This document shows, in pieces, positions 34,268 to 41,134 of a stretch of 52,566 nucleotides of DNA. The notes beneath the pieces are model-generated. The model saw only the letters and a program-made list of their open reading frames with translations, searched no databases and was not told where the DNA came from. The first letter of the stretch is position 1. The number at the start of each line of letters is the position of its first letter. Origin of the DNA: UMGS1696 sp964457685 (lineage in GTDB: Bacteria; Bacillota; Clostridia; Oscillospirales; CAG-272); the NCBI GenBank assembly GCA_964457685.1, contig CAYWFS010000008.1, forward strand, positions 1 through 52,566. The letters run 5' to 3'. The position numbers and the translations under genes were made by a program.

Positions 34268-35077
34268 ATGACAGAACGTAAAAATTGGAAATGTGCCATT
34301 TCAGTTCCCCCTCGCACAATGAACGAAAACAGTCTTACCTCTCTTTGTGAAAACGGAATCACAGAGGTAGAGCTGTCCAGCGGTGCGTTGAAGCCCTTTT
34401 ATACGGAGCTTGACTTTCTAAACAAATCAAAGGAAACGGTAGCTCTTGCAAAAAGCTGCGGAGTTAATATTTCATCCGTGCATCTCCCGTTCTCTCCCTT
34501 TTCGGAGATAGACCCGGCCTCTCTCGATAAAGAGCAACGCAAAAAAATAGTTGAGATACAGTCCGCTCTTCTTTCCGCAGCAGGAGAAGCAGGAATAAAA
34601 ATAGCGGTCATACATCCCTCGGGTGAGCCTTACCGTGAGGAGGAACGCAGTGAGAGAATAAAAGCCGCAATCGAAACAATATCCGCCGTAACGGATTCAG
34701 CCGAGAAATACGGAGTTACGCTTGCACTTGAAAATCTTCCGAGAACCTGCCTTTGCCGTACTCACGATGAAATGCTGAAGTTCTTGGAGGCTATACCGTC
34801 GCTCAGAGTTTGCTTTGACATGAACCACAACCTCAGCGAAGCGAACGAAGACTATATTGAAGCCGTGGCAGACAGAATAGTTACCGTCCATGTCTCCGAC
34901 TACGACAGAGTTGACGAAAGACATTGGCTTCCCATGAAGGGCGTTAACAACTGGGAAAGCATAATTTCTCTCCTCGAGAAGCATAATTACAACGGAAGAT
35001 GGCTGTATGAGCTTAGAGAGGGAGAGGGTAGCTATGCCGATGTATACGAAAACTACAGGAGACTTATACTCAAATGA
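34268..35077 (+). CDS. TIM-barrel sugar isomerase/epimerase-like protein
   Basis: 269 residues of the xylose isomerase-like/AP endonuclease 2-like barrel family (pfam AP_endonuc_2). Metal-site residues are visible as His in SSVHLPF near 73, His in AVIHPSGE near 110, Glu in LALENLPR near 153, Asp-His in CFDMNHN near 180-183, His in VHVSDYDR near 207 and Glu in LYELREG near 250. The reaction (sugar epimerisation, isomerisation or DNA repair) cannot be fixed from sequence. The ATG at 34268 follows AAAGGTGG; the open frame reaching 34133 is the promoter region. The stop overlaps the following HAD gene (ATGA). Confidence 0.82.
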   Translation: MTERKNWKCAISVPPRTMNENSLTSLCENGITEVELSSGALKPFYTELDFLNKSKETVALAKSCGVNISSVHLPFSPFSEIDPASLDKEQRKKIVEIQSALLSAAGEAGIKIAVIHPSGEPYREEERSERIKAAIETISAVTDSAEKYGVTLALENLPRTCLCRTHDEMLKFLEAIPSLRVCFDMNHNLSEANEDYIEAVADRIVTVHVSDYDRVDERHWLPMKGVNNWESIISLLEKHNYNGRWLYELREGEGSYADVYENYRRLILK

Positions 35078-35727
35078 AGTGTGACGGAGTGATATTCGAC
35101 CTTGACGGAACCTTGTGGGACGCAACGGAGGTTACGGCTGAAACATGGGTCGAGGTGCTTGCACTACATCCCGAGGTGAAGCCGTCAATACCTCTCGATG
35201 CGGCAGGGGTCAAGAAATACATGGGACTGACGAACGAGGAGCTGGCGGAGGTGTTCTTTCACGAGCTTGACTTCGACTTTGCCTTTTCTCTGATGCAGGA
35301 GAGCTGTAGCCTTGAAAATAAGTGGCTTCCGAAAAGGGGAGGAAAGCTTTATCCGAGAGTGCGTGAGACCTTTGAGAGACTGTCTGAAATGGGAAAGAGA
35401 CTCTTTATCGTCAGCAACTGCCAGGACGGATATATAGAAGCCTTTATCGAAGCTCACAAAATGCACGACCTAATAGAGGACTTTGAATGCTCCGGCAGAA
35501 GCGGAAAGAATAAAGCCGAAAACATTGCCGCCATCGTAAAAAGATGCTCTCTTTCATCTCCCGTATACGTCGGTGACACAACAAGTGACCTTGGAGGTGC
35601 GAGAGGTGCGGGAGTTCCGTTTATCTATGCGAAGTACGGATTCGGTGAGGAAAACGGACGTGGAAAATGCACGGAATATGACGAAAGCATAGGAGAAATT
35701 TCCGAGCTTTGTACGTTGCTTGGATAA
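35074..35727 (+). CDS. HAD-superfamily phosphatase
   Basis: 217 residues. The nucleophile motif is FDLDGTLWD near residue 8-16, motif II is VSNCQ near 109, motif III is the Lys in RSGKNKAEN near 146, and motif IV is VGDTTSD near 166. The cap domain lies between about 18 and 85, subfamily I as in phosphoglycolate phosphatase-like enzymes. The substrate is unknown; neighbouring genes hint at sugar phosphates or nucleotides. It overlaps the preceding gene by four bases. Confidence 0.88.
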   Translation: MKCDGVIFDLDGTLWDATEVTAETWVEVLALHPEVKPSIPLDAAGVKKYMGLTNEELAEVFFHELDFDFAFSLMQESCSLENKWLPKRGGKLYPRVRETFERLSEMGKRLFIVSNCQDGYIEAFIEAHKMHDLIEDFECSGRSGKNKAENIAAIVKRCSLSSPVYVGDTTSDLGGARGAGVPFIYAKYGFGEENGRGKCTEYDESIGEISELCTLLG

Positions 35728-35748
35728 AACATTACGAAAGAAAATAAT

Positions 35749-36567
35749 ATGCAATACCATAATTTTCACACACATTCAAAATATTCCGACGGGAAAAATA
35801 CTCTTCGTGAAATGACTGAGGAGGCTCTCGAAAGGGGCTTTACCGTGCTTGGCTTTTCCGACCACAGCTACGCAAAAATGGAAAGCAGCTACTGTACTCC
35901 TCTTGAAAAGCTTGACGAGTATCGCAGTGAAGTGTCGGAGCTTAAAGAGGAATACAAGGACAAAATAAAGCTGTACCTCGGAATAGAACAGGACAGCGAA
36001 TCCGAGATACCGGACTTTGACTACGACTATATCCTTTCATCGGTTCACGAGATGGTGCGTGGCGGAGTCGGACTTCCCGTAGATTCATCCGAAGACAAGC
36101 AGAACAGACTTATAAACGAGCTTTTCAGGGGAAGTCGAGACGATTTTGCAAAGGCCTATTATGAAAAGGTAGTTGACAATGTTTCGAGAAACCGCACGGA
36201 TATAATCGGACATTTCGATGTTCTGACGAAGTTTTCGAGTATTCCCGAGACTGACGTGTACGTGAAGTCGGCAATCGAAGCTGTTCGTGAGTGCATGAAA
36301 TATTGCAATACCTTTGAGATGAACACGGGAGCTATCGCAAGAGGACTGAGACAAGACCCGTACCCCGCAAAATTCATCCTCGATGAAATAAAAAATCGGG
36401 GCGGACGTATAATCGTGACCTCGGATTGCCACTATAAGGAAAGACTTACCGTGTGGTTCGATGAAGCGGAGACGTATCTCGAAGCTCTCGGATTTACAAA
36501 AAACGAAAATGCTTCACTGAACGATAAGATTTGCGGAATACGCATTTGGGAAAGCAAAACAAAATAA
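35749..36567 (+). CDS. PHP-domain histidinol-phosphatase family protein
   Basis: 272 residues of the PHP superfamily with metal motif HTHSKYSDG near residue 7, GFSDHSY near 38, GIEQDSE near 84, HEMV near 103 and DCHY near 227. HisJ-type histidinol-phosphatases have this size and layout. Since no his genes are nearby, it may instead hydrolyse another phosphate ester in this operon; I leave the symbol open. Twenty-one bases follow the HAD gene. Confidence 0.83.
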   Translation: MQYHNFHTHSKYSDGKNTLREMTEEALERGFTVLGFSDHSYAKMESSYCTPLEKLDEYRSEVSELKEEYKDKIKLYLGIEQDSESEIPDFDYDYILSSVHEMVRGGVGLPVDSSEDKQNRLINELFRGSRDDFAKAYYEKVVDNVSRNRTDIIGHFDVLTKFSSIPETDVYVKSAIEAVRECMKYCNTFEMNTGAIARGLRQDPYPAKFILDEIKNRGGRIIVTSDCHYKERLTVWFDEAETYLEALGFTKNENASLNDKICGIRIWESKTK

Positions 36568-36600
36568 ATCATATTAAATAACAGAAAACAGGAGAACATA

Positions 36601-37272
36601 ATGGACATTAAGGATATTCTTAAAACGGTAGATCACACGCTTCTTACACCCACCGCAACATGGGACGAGATAAAACAGCTTTGCGATGAGGCATTTCTGT
36701 ACGGTACAGCATCCGTATGTATTCCGACCGCATATGTAAAAAAAGCGGGAAAGTACGTCGGCGGCATGGTAAAAATCTGTACAGTTATCGGATTCCCGAA
36801 CGGTTACTCCACGCACGATGTAAAATGCTACGAAGCTGTTGACGCAGTAAAGCACGGTGCGAACGAGATAGACATGGTAATAAACCTCGGTTGGGTAAAG
36901 GACGGCAAATTTGAGGACATCCTTTATGAGATAAAAGAGGTTCGTCAGGCAATAGACGAAGTAAAAAGCGGCATAATATTAAAGGTAATAATCGAGACCT
37001 GTCTGCTTACCGATGAAGAAAAAATAAAGCTTTGCGAGGTTGTTTCGGAGTCAGGTGCCGACTTCATAAAGACATCCACGGGATTTTCAAGCGGCGGTGC
37101 TACATTTGACGACATAAAGCTTATCAAGGCTCATGTTGCACCTCACGTTAAGGTAAAGGCCGCCGGGGGAATTTCTTCAGTAGAAGACGCGGAAAAGTTT
37201 ATTTTTCTCGGAGCAGACCGTCTCGGCACATCGAAAATCGTAAAGATAGCAAAAAACGAAAATCTGCTTTGA
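36601..37272 (+). CDS. deoC: Deoxyribose-phosphate aldolase
   Basis: 223 residues. The start DIKDILKTVDHTLLTPTA, the IGFPNGYS segment near 61, EIDMVINLGWVKDG near 90, the Schiff-base Lys in ADFIKTSTGFSSGG near 160, and VKAAGGISSVEDA near 188 are all typical of DeoC. It cleaves 2-deoxyribose 5-phosphate to glyceraldehyde 3-phosphate and acetaldehyde. Followed by deoD, a standard nucleoside catabolism pair. Confidence 0.96.
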   Translation: MDIKDILKTVDHTLLTPTATWDEIKQLCDEAFLYGTASVCIPTAYVKKAGKYVGGMVKICTVIGFPNGYSTHDVKCYEAVDAVKHGANEIDMVINLGWVKDGKFEDILYEIKEVRQAIDEVKSGIILKVIIETCLLTDEEKIKLCEVVSESGADFIKTSTGFSSGGATFDDIKLIKAHVAPHVKVKAAGGISSVEDAEKFIFLGADRLGTSKIVKIAKNENLL

Positions 37273-37296
37273 TTCAGTAATAAAGGAGGGGAAAAT

Positions 37297-38016
37297 ATGG
37301 CAAATTATCCTACACCTCATAACAGTGCGACTCCCGAAGATTTTGCAAAAAACGTACTTATGCCGGGAGATCCGCTCAGAGCTAAATTTGTAGCCGAAAA
37401 CTTTCTTACGGGAGCTGTGCTTGTAAACAACGTCCGTGGAATAGGCGGATATACGGGAGAGTACAAGGGACACAGAGTTTCCGTAATGGCAAGCGGAATG
37501 GGTATGCCGTCAATGGGTATCTATTCCTATGAGCTGTTTTCGTTCTACGGAGTCGAAAATATCATTCGTATAGGCTCGGCAGGGGCGATAAACGAAAATA
37601 TCCGTGTCCGTGATATAGTATTCGGAATGGGTGCCTGCACAAATTCTGCATATGCTTCCCAGTATCATCTTCCGGGAACCTTTGCACCGATAGGCTCATA
37701 TAATATTCTGAAAACCGCTGTCGGTATCGCAGAGAATAAGGGAGTCAGATACCACGTCGGAAATCTGCTTTCGTCCGATACTTTCTACAACGATGACGCA
37801 GACGCTACGGAAAAGTGGTCGAAAATGGGAGTAATGGCAATCGAGATGGAGTCTGCGGCTCTTTATATGAATGCAGCCCGTCTCGGAAAAAACGCACTTG
37901 CGATTTGCACGGTTTCCGACCACATTTTGACCGGAGAGGTTACAACTGCCGAGGAAAGACAGAATACCTTTACCTCAATGATGGAGATAGCACTCGATAC
38001 AGCCGCCGCTCTCTAG
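37297..38016 (+). CDS. deoD: Purine-nucleoside phosphorylase, DeoD type
   Basis: 239 residues, hexameric DeoD class. PHNSATPEDFAKNVLMPGDPLRAKF near 6-30 holds the phosphate loop, RIGSAGAI near 88, EMESAALY near 182 binds ribose, and VSDHILTGE near 205 carries the catalytic Asp. It splits purine (deoxy)nucleosides with phosphate, giving base and (deoxy)ribose 1-phosphate. The stop is TAG at 38014, three bases before the assembly gap; the part repeated after the gap is a copy of the 3' end, not a second gene. Confidence 0.95.
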   Translation: MANYPTPHNSATPEDFAKNVLMPGDPLRAKFVAENFLTGAVLVNNVRGIGGYTGEYKGHRVSVMASGMGMPSMGIYSYELFSFYGVENIIRIGSAGAINENIRVRDIVFGMGACTNSAYASQYHLPGTFAPIGSYNILKTAVGIAENKGVRYHVGNLLSSDTFYNDDADATEKWSKMGVMAIEMESAALYMNAARLGKNALAICTVSDHILTGEVTTAEERQNTFTSMMEIALDTAAAL

Positions 38017-38174
38017 TGANNNNNNNNNNNNNNNNNNNNNNNNNNNNNNNNNNNNNNNNNNNNNNNNNNNNNNNNNNNNNNNNNNNNNNNNNNNNNNNNN
38101 NNNNNNNNNNNNNNNNNNNTACCTTTACCTCAATGATGGAGATAGCACTCGATACAGCCGCCGCTCTCTAGTGA
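37965..38174. other. 100-N assembly gap flanked by a perfect 55-base repeat
   Basis: Bases 37965-38019 (end of deoD) recur exactly at 38120-38174 with 100 N between (38020-38119). Collapsing leaves about 39 bases between deoD and udk, a normal operon spacing. Confidence 0.93.
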
Positions 38175-38210
38175 GAAGAGACGATTTTTCCGCATAAAGG
38201 AGGACGAAAA

Positions 38211-38825
38211 ATGCTTATCATAGGAATTGCAGGCGGTACCGGTAGCGGAAAATCCACGCTTACTTCCGTGCTTGCCGAAAAATTCGCTCCCGATGTTACC
38301 GTCATTTGTCACGATAATTACTATAAGGCACATGACGATATGGAATACTCTGAGAGATGTGCGTTGAATTACGATGAACCGTCTGCTTTCGATAACGAGC
38401 TTTTTGTTTCTCAACTCGAGAGCCTGAAAAACGGAATAGCCGTCGATTCTCCCATATATGATTTCTCCGAGCATAACAGAAGCCGAAAAACGTGCAGAAT
38501 AGAGCCGAACCGTGTAATAATCGTCGAGGGAATACTGATATTTGCGGACGAAAAGCTCCTTCGGATGTTTGACGAGAAAATATTCGTTGACACAGACGCA
38601 GATGTTCGTTTGATAAGACGTATTCGCCGGGATATACAGGAAAGAGGACGTTCTTTTGAATCTGTCACGGAGCAGTACATAAATACGGTCAAACCAATGC
38701 ACGAAAAATATGTTGAGCCGACAAAGAAGCTTGCGGATCTTGTTGTGATGGACGGTGGAGAGAACAGTGTGGCGATAAGTCATATTTCCGCAAGAATAGA
38801 GCATTATTTAAAATACGGTAACTGA
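38211..38825 (+). CDS. udk: Uridine kinase
   Basis: 204 residues. The P-loop GGTGSGKST lies near residue 7-15, HDNYYK near 42, YDFSEHNRS near 83, and VEGILIF near 105 matches the uridine kinase/phosphoribulokinase fold; the lid RRIRRDIQERGRS near 127 follows. It phosphorylates uridine (and cytidine). An AAAGGAGGA ribosome binding site lies upstream. With deoC and deoD it makes a nucleoside-salvage block. Confidence 0.95.
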   Translation: MLIIGIAGGTGSGKSTLTSVLAEKFAPDVTVICHDNYYKAHDDMEYSERCALNYDEPSAFDNELFVSQLESLKNGIAVDSPIYDFSEHNRSRKTCRIEPNRVIIVEGILIFADEKLLRMFDEKIFVDTDADVRLIRRIRRDIQERGRSFESVTEQYINTVKPMHEKYVEPTKKLADLVVMDGGENSVAISHISARIEHYLKYGN

Positions 38826-38871
38826 GCCTTAGCACGAAGGAGATAAAGGTAAGGTAAAAACGGAGGCTGAT

Positions 38872-40134
38872 ATGACGCTTATCGAGATTTTTTCAGGCTC
38901 ACCGATAGAGAATATTATATCCACACTTGCGATGAAGCCGCAGAAAACGATATTTGTTTGCACGGACAGTAAAAAGGCTTGGCGTGAAATACCGAGATAC
39001 AAAAAAATTCTGTCGGGGCGGGGTATATCGTGCGAAATGAATGTGGTTAAGGTTCCGAAAAACGACCTTGACGATATTTGTGCGATTCTCGGGGATGTAA
39101 TGTCGGATGAGAACGAAAATTATGTTGTTGACATCTCGGGCGGAGACAGCACGGTACTTGCGGCGGTTGGAATGACTATCGCAAGAATAAACACACGGAA
39201 TATATTTGCTTTCAGAATAAATCCCGTAAGTCGAAGAGGAACGCTGTTTCGTTTCGGCGGAGAGGGTGGAAGCAGTGAAAAATTCGTGTTTGATTTTTCC
39301 TACAACACCGAGGTTTATCTGACGTGTGAGGAGAATATAATACTTCACGGTGGAACGGTGTGCGGCAGAGGAGAGAGATTTGATACCGACAGTCCGCTTG
39401 TACATGACGTTGAAGCTCTGTGGAAGCTTTGCAAGGCAGACCCGACAGGATGGAACGCAAAAATAGGCAAGCTTTCCTCCGAATCGAGCCGACACGGTGA
39501 AGAAAGCGATGTGCGAACCATTTCAAAGGATATAATAGGCTCATCCGCAAGGAACGGAGTTGATAAACAGCTTTGGAAGGCTCTGGTTGAGTGCGGATTT
39601 ATCATAGTAGATACCGAACGCTCAAAAAAAGGAAGCTGGTTTTTCAGATATAAAAATAAGCTGGTCGAGGAATGCCTTAATAAGTCAGGCTCAATCCTCG
39701 AATACAGAACATATCTTGCCGGAATCCGTGCAAAGCATGACGAGGATATAGCCTTTTGCAGTGTGGAGACGGGAATAACAATCGGCTGGGATGAGGGCGG
39801 AATGAACGGTACGCAAAACGAGATAGACTGTATGCTCATGTGCGGAGTTTGTCCGATATTCATCTCATGCAAAAACGGCGAGATAAAGACGGAGGAGCTG
39901 TACAAGCTCGGCACGGTGTCGGAGGAATTCGGCAGTAACTACACAAGGGCTGTGCTTCTGTCAACGGTCTACTTCGATGAACGGGTAGGGCAGTACGGAG
40001 GAATAAAAACAGCTCCGAAATCCGTGATGAAGCTGAAAAAGCGTGCCTCCGACATGAATATTAAGCTTATCTCAAAGGCTCACCTTATGGGAGAGAATAC
40101 ATTTGACAGTGCAATAGCGTCTCTTGCGGAATAA
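38872..40134 (+). CDS. Card1/Can2-type protein (DUF1887): CARF-like domain, winged helix, PD-(D/E)XK-like nuclease
   Basis: A 420-residue protein with the three-part layout of Card1/Can2. An N-terminal Rossmann-type CARF-like domain (about 1-150) carries a ligand-loop signature DISGGDS at 87-93. A winged helix-like part (about 205-270, KQLWKALVECGFIIVD then KGSWFFRYKNKLVEECL) follows. The C-terminal nuclease-like domain has Glu277 (GSILEYR), Asp319 (NEID) and Ser332-Cys-Lys334 (ISCKNG), matching the order E...D...x-x-K of PD-(D/E)XK folds. In type III CRISPR systems such proteins are switched on by cyclic tetra-adenylate and cut DNA and RNA. Here no cas gene or array is near; the gene sits 46 bases after udk with CGGAGG before the ATG. 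Function in this operon is unknown. Confidence 0.82.
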   Translation: MTLIEIFSGSPIENIISTLAMKPQKTIFVCTDSKKAWREIPRYKKILSGRGISCEMNVVKVPKNDLDDICAILGDVMSDENENYVVDISGGDSTVLAAVGMTIARINTRNIFAFRINPVSRRGTLFRFGGEGGSSEKFVFDFSYNTEVYLTCEENIILHGGTVCGRGERFDTDSPLVHDVEALWKLCKADPTGWNAKIGKLSSESSRHGEESDVRTISKDIIGSSARNGVDKQLWKALVECGFIIVDTERSKKGSWFFRYKNKLVEECLNKSGSILEYRTYLAGIRAKHDEDIAFCSVETGITIGWDEGGMNGTQNEIDCMLMCGVCPIFISCKNGEIKTEELYKLGTVSEEFGSNYTRAVLLSTVYFDERVGQYGGIKTAPKSVMKLKKRASDMNIKLISKAHLMGENTFDSAIASLAE

Positions 40135-40140
40135 CAAAAA

Positions 40141-40196
40141 CGGTGCATTAACGATTTGGAAAAAAGCATATCCGAAATCGTATGCACCGTTTTTTA
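40141..40196. terminator. Strong bidirectional terminator
   Basis: CGGTGCAT (40141-40148) pairs with ATGCACCG (40182-40189), and CGATTTGGA/TCCGAAATCG extend the stem inside with one bulged G. AAAAA precedes and TTTTTT follows, so it can end both the plus-strand operon and the minus-strand CYTH gene. Confidence 0.92.
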
Positions 40197-40700
40197 TTTT
40201 ACCCGCTTTGCAAGGGTCTTGTTTGAAAATTCACGAGTACCGGTAAGCTCCCGTACTACGGATATTTCCGCAGGCAGGTGAATTTCTTCATGTTCACTTT
40301 GAAGCTCTACCTCGAGAACGGCATATCCGTCAAGCTCATCTCCGCCGATGTCATGCGGATAAACGTCTATTTCGATAACGTGGCAGTCGTATGGAAAAGA
40401 GTATCTCGTCTTTGACAGGCGGGAATAGCTTTCGTTCATATACCGCTCGTTATATTCGTCTTCGCTTATCTCATGCTCATCCTCGTGCCGTGACAGCCTG
40501 CTGAGATTACGCTTCTCGGTGTAAATATATGCCGTTTTTTCGCCATCCTTGATTTTTCTTATCCTACGCTCTGTGTCTTCATTGCGTTTGATAAGGTACG
40601 TCTGTGTTATTTCAAGCTTCGTGCAGCCTTCTCGTGACATAAGATATTCCATGCTCGGAAGAACAATAAGAAACTTTCGCTCTATCTCAATGTTTGCCAT
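40194..40700 (-). CDS. CYTH-domain protein (class IV adenylate cyclase/triphosphatase superfamily)
   Basis: 168 residues from the ATG at 40700. The defining ExExK motif is EIERKF near residue 4-9, followed by basic residues on successive strands (RRIRKIKDG near 44, EKRN near 60) and acidic ones (IEIDVY near 110, LEVELQSE near 130) that form the tunnel of this superfamily. Members hydrolyse inorganic triphosphate or thiamine triphosphate, or make cyclic AMP. Which one applies is not clear. The frame open to 40796 lacks a ribosome site and overlaps the promoter, so I use the ATG behind AGGAAA. Confidence 0.85.
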   Translation of the reverse strand: MANIEIERKFLIVLPSMEYLMSREGCTKLEITQTYLIKRNEDTERRIRKIKDGEKTAYIYTEKRNLSRLSRHEDEHEISEDEYNERYMNESYSRLSKTRYSFPYDCHVIEIDVYPHDIGGDELDGYAVLEVELQSEHEEIHLPAEISVVRELTGTREFSNKTLAKRVK

Positions 40701-40730
40701 AGCTTTCCTGCTTCCATCCGTTTTTTTTAT

Positions 40731-40759
40731 AGTATAACGGATAGAGAGTGCAAAATCAA
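40731..40759 (-). promoter_or_regulatory. Promoter of the CYTH gene
   Basis: On the minus strand TTGATT (40759-40754) and TATACT (40736-40731), 17 bases apart, just after the stop of the small upstream gene. Confidence 0.78.
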
Positions 40760-40767
40760 GTGGAGAA

Positions 40768-40998
40768 TTATTTCTTTTTGCCGAGTCGCACATCATTTTC
40801 CGAGAGAAGATATTCGTTTATCTCTCTCTGAGTTCGTACATCGTTAACGCCGCTTGTAAAACCGCTTGTTCCGAATACACCGCCATATTCGTTTTTCGGC
40901 TCATTCGGCTCTCCGACTGAAATGAAGTGATTCCAAAAATCGGAAAACGAAGGACGTGTGGGGAATTCCTTTTTCTTGTCTCTGCTCTTTTTCTCCAT
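40768..40998 (-). CDS. Small hydrophilic hypothetical protein
   Basis: A 76-residue open frame rich in Lys, Glu, Asn and Ser (MEKKSRDKKKEFPTRPSFSD start, LGKKK end) with a Gly/Phe/Thr-rich middle. It has no membrane segment. Ribosome binding is weak (AGGGT before the ATG). It ends just before the CYTH promoter, which supports it being a separate real gene, but it could also be a chance frame. Another frame overlapping it at 40818-41069 crosses a palindrome and is less credible. No function can be assigned. Confidence 0.45.
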   Translation of the reverse strand: MEKKSRDKKKEFPTRPSFSDFWNHFISVGEPNEPKNEYGGVFGTSGFTSGVNDVRTQREINEYLLSENDVRLGKKK

Positions 40999-41022
40999 AC
41001 CCTATACCATCCCGGATAAAAT

Positions 41023-41076
41023 TTAACGGATGATGCCGAATATCCTTTTGAGATATTTAAGAGCTTCATCCGTTAA
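41023..41076 (-). terminator. Long inverted repeat, likely terminator after the first lipoprotein gene
   Basis: TTAACGGATGA (41023-41033) and TCATCCGTTAA (41066-41076) form an 11-bp perfect stem, with AATATC/GATATT as an inner stem. On the minus strand the stem is followed by AATTTTAT, a modest T run, about 60-110 bases after the stop of the lipoprotein gene. Confidence 0.55.
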
Positions 41077-41134
41077 TGTTATATCCTTATTCGCACGCTT
41101 TTATACGCACTTTCGGTGGAAAAGTATGGAAATT

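Noticed and set aside
37815..38171. Apparent second copy of the deoD 3' end after the second N gap
   Set aside because: It is the 55-base contig overlap, not a gene duplication.
40818..41069. Minus-strand 83-codon frame overlapping the small hypothetical gene
   Set aside because: It passes through the long inverted repeat at 41023-41076 and has no ribosome binding site; the 76-codon frame is preferred.
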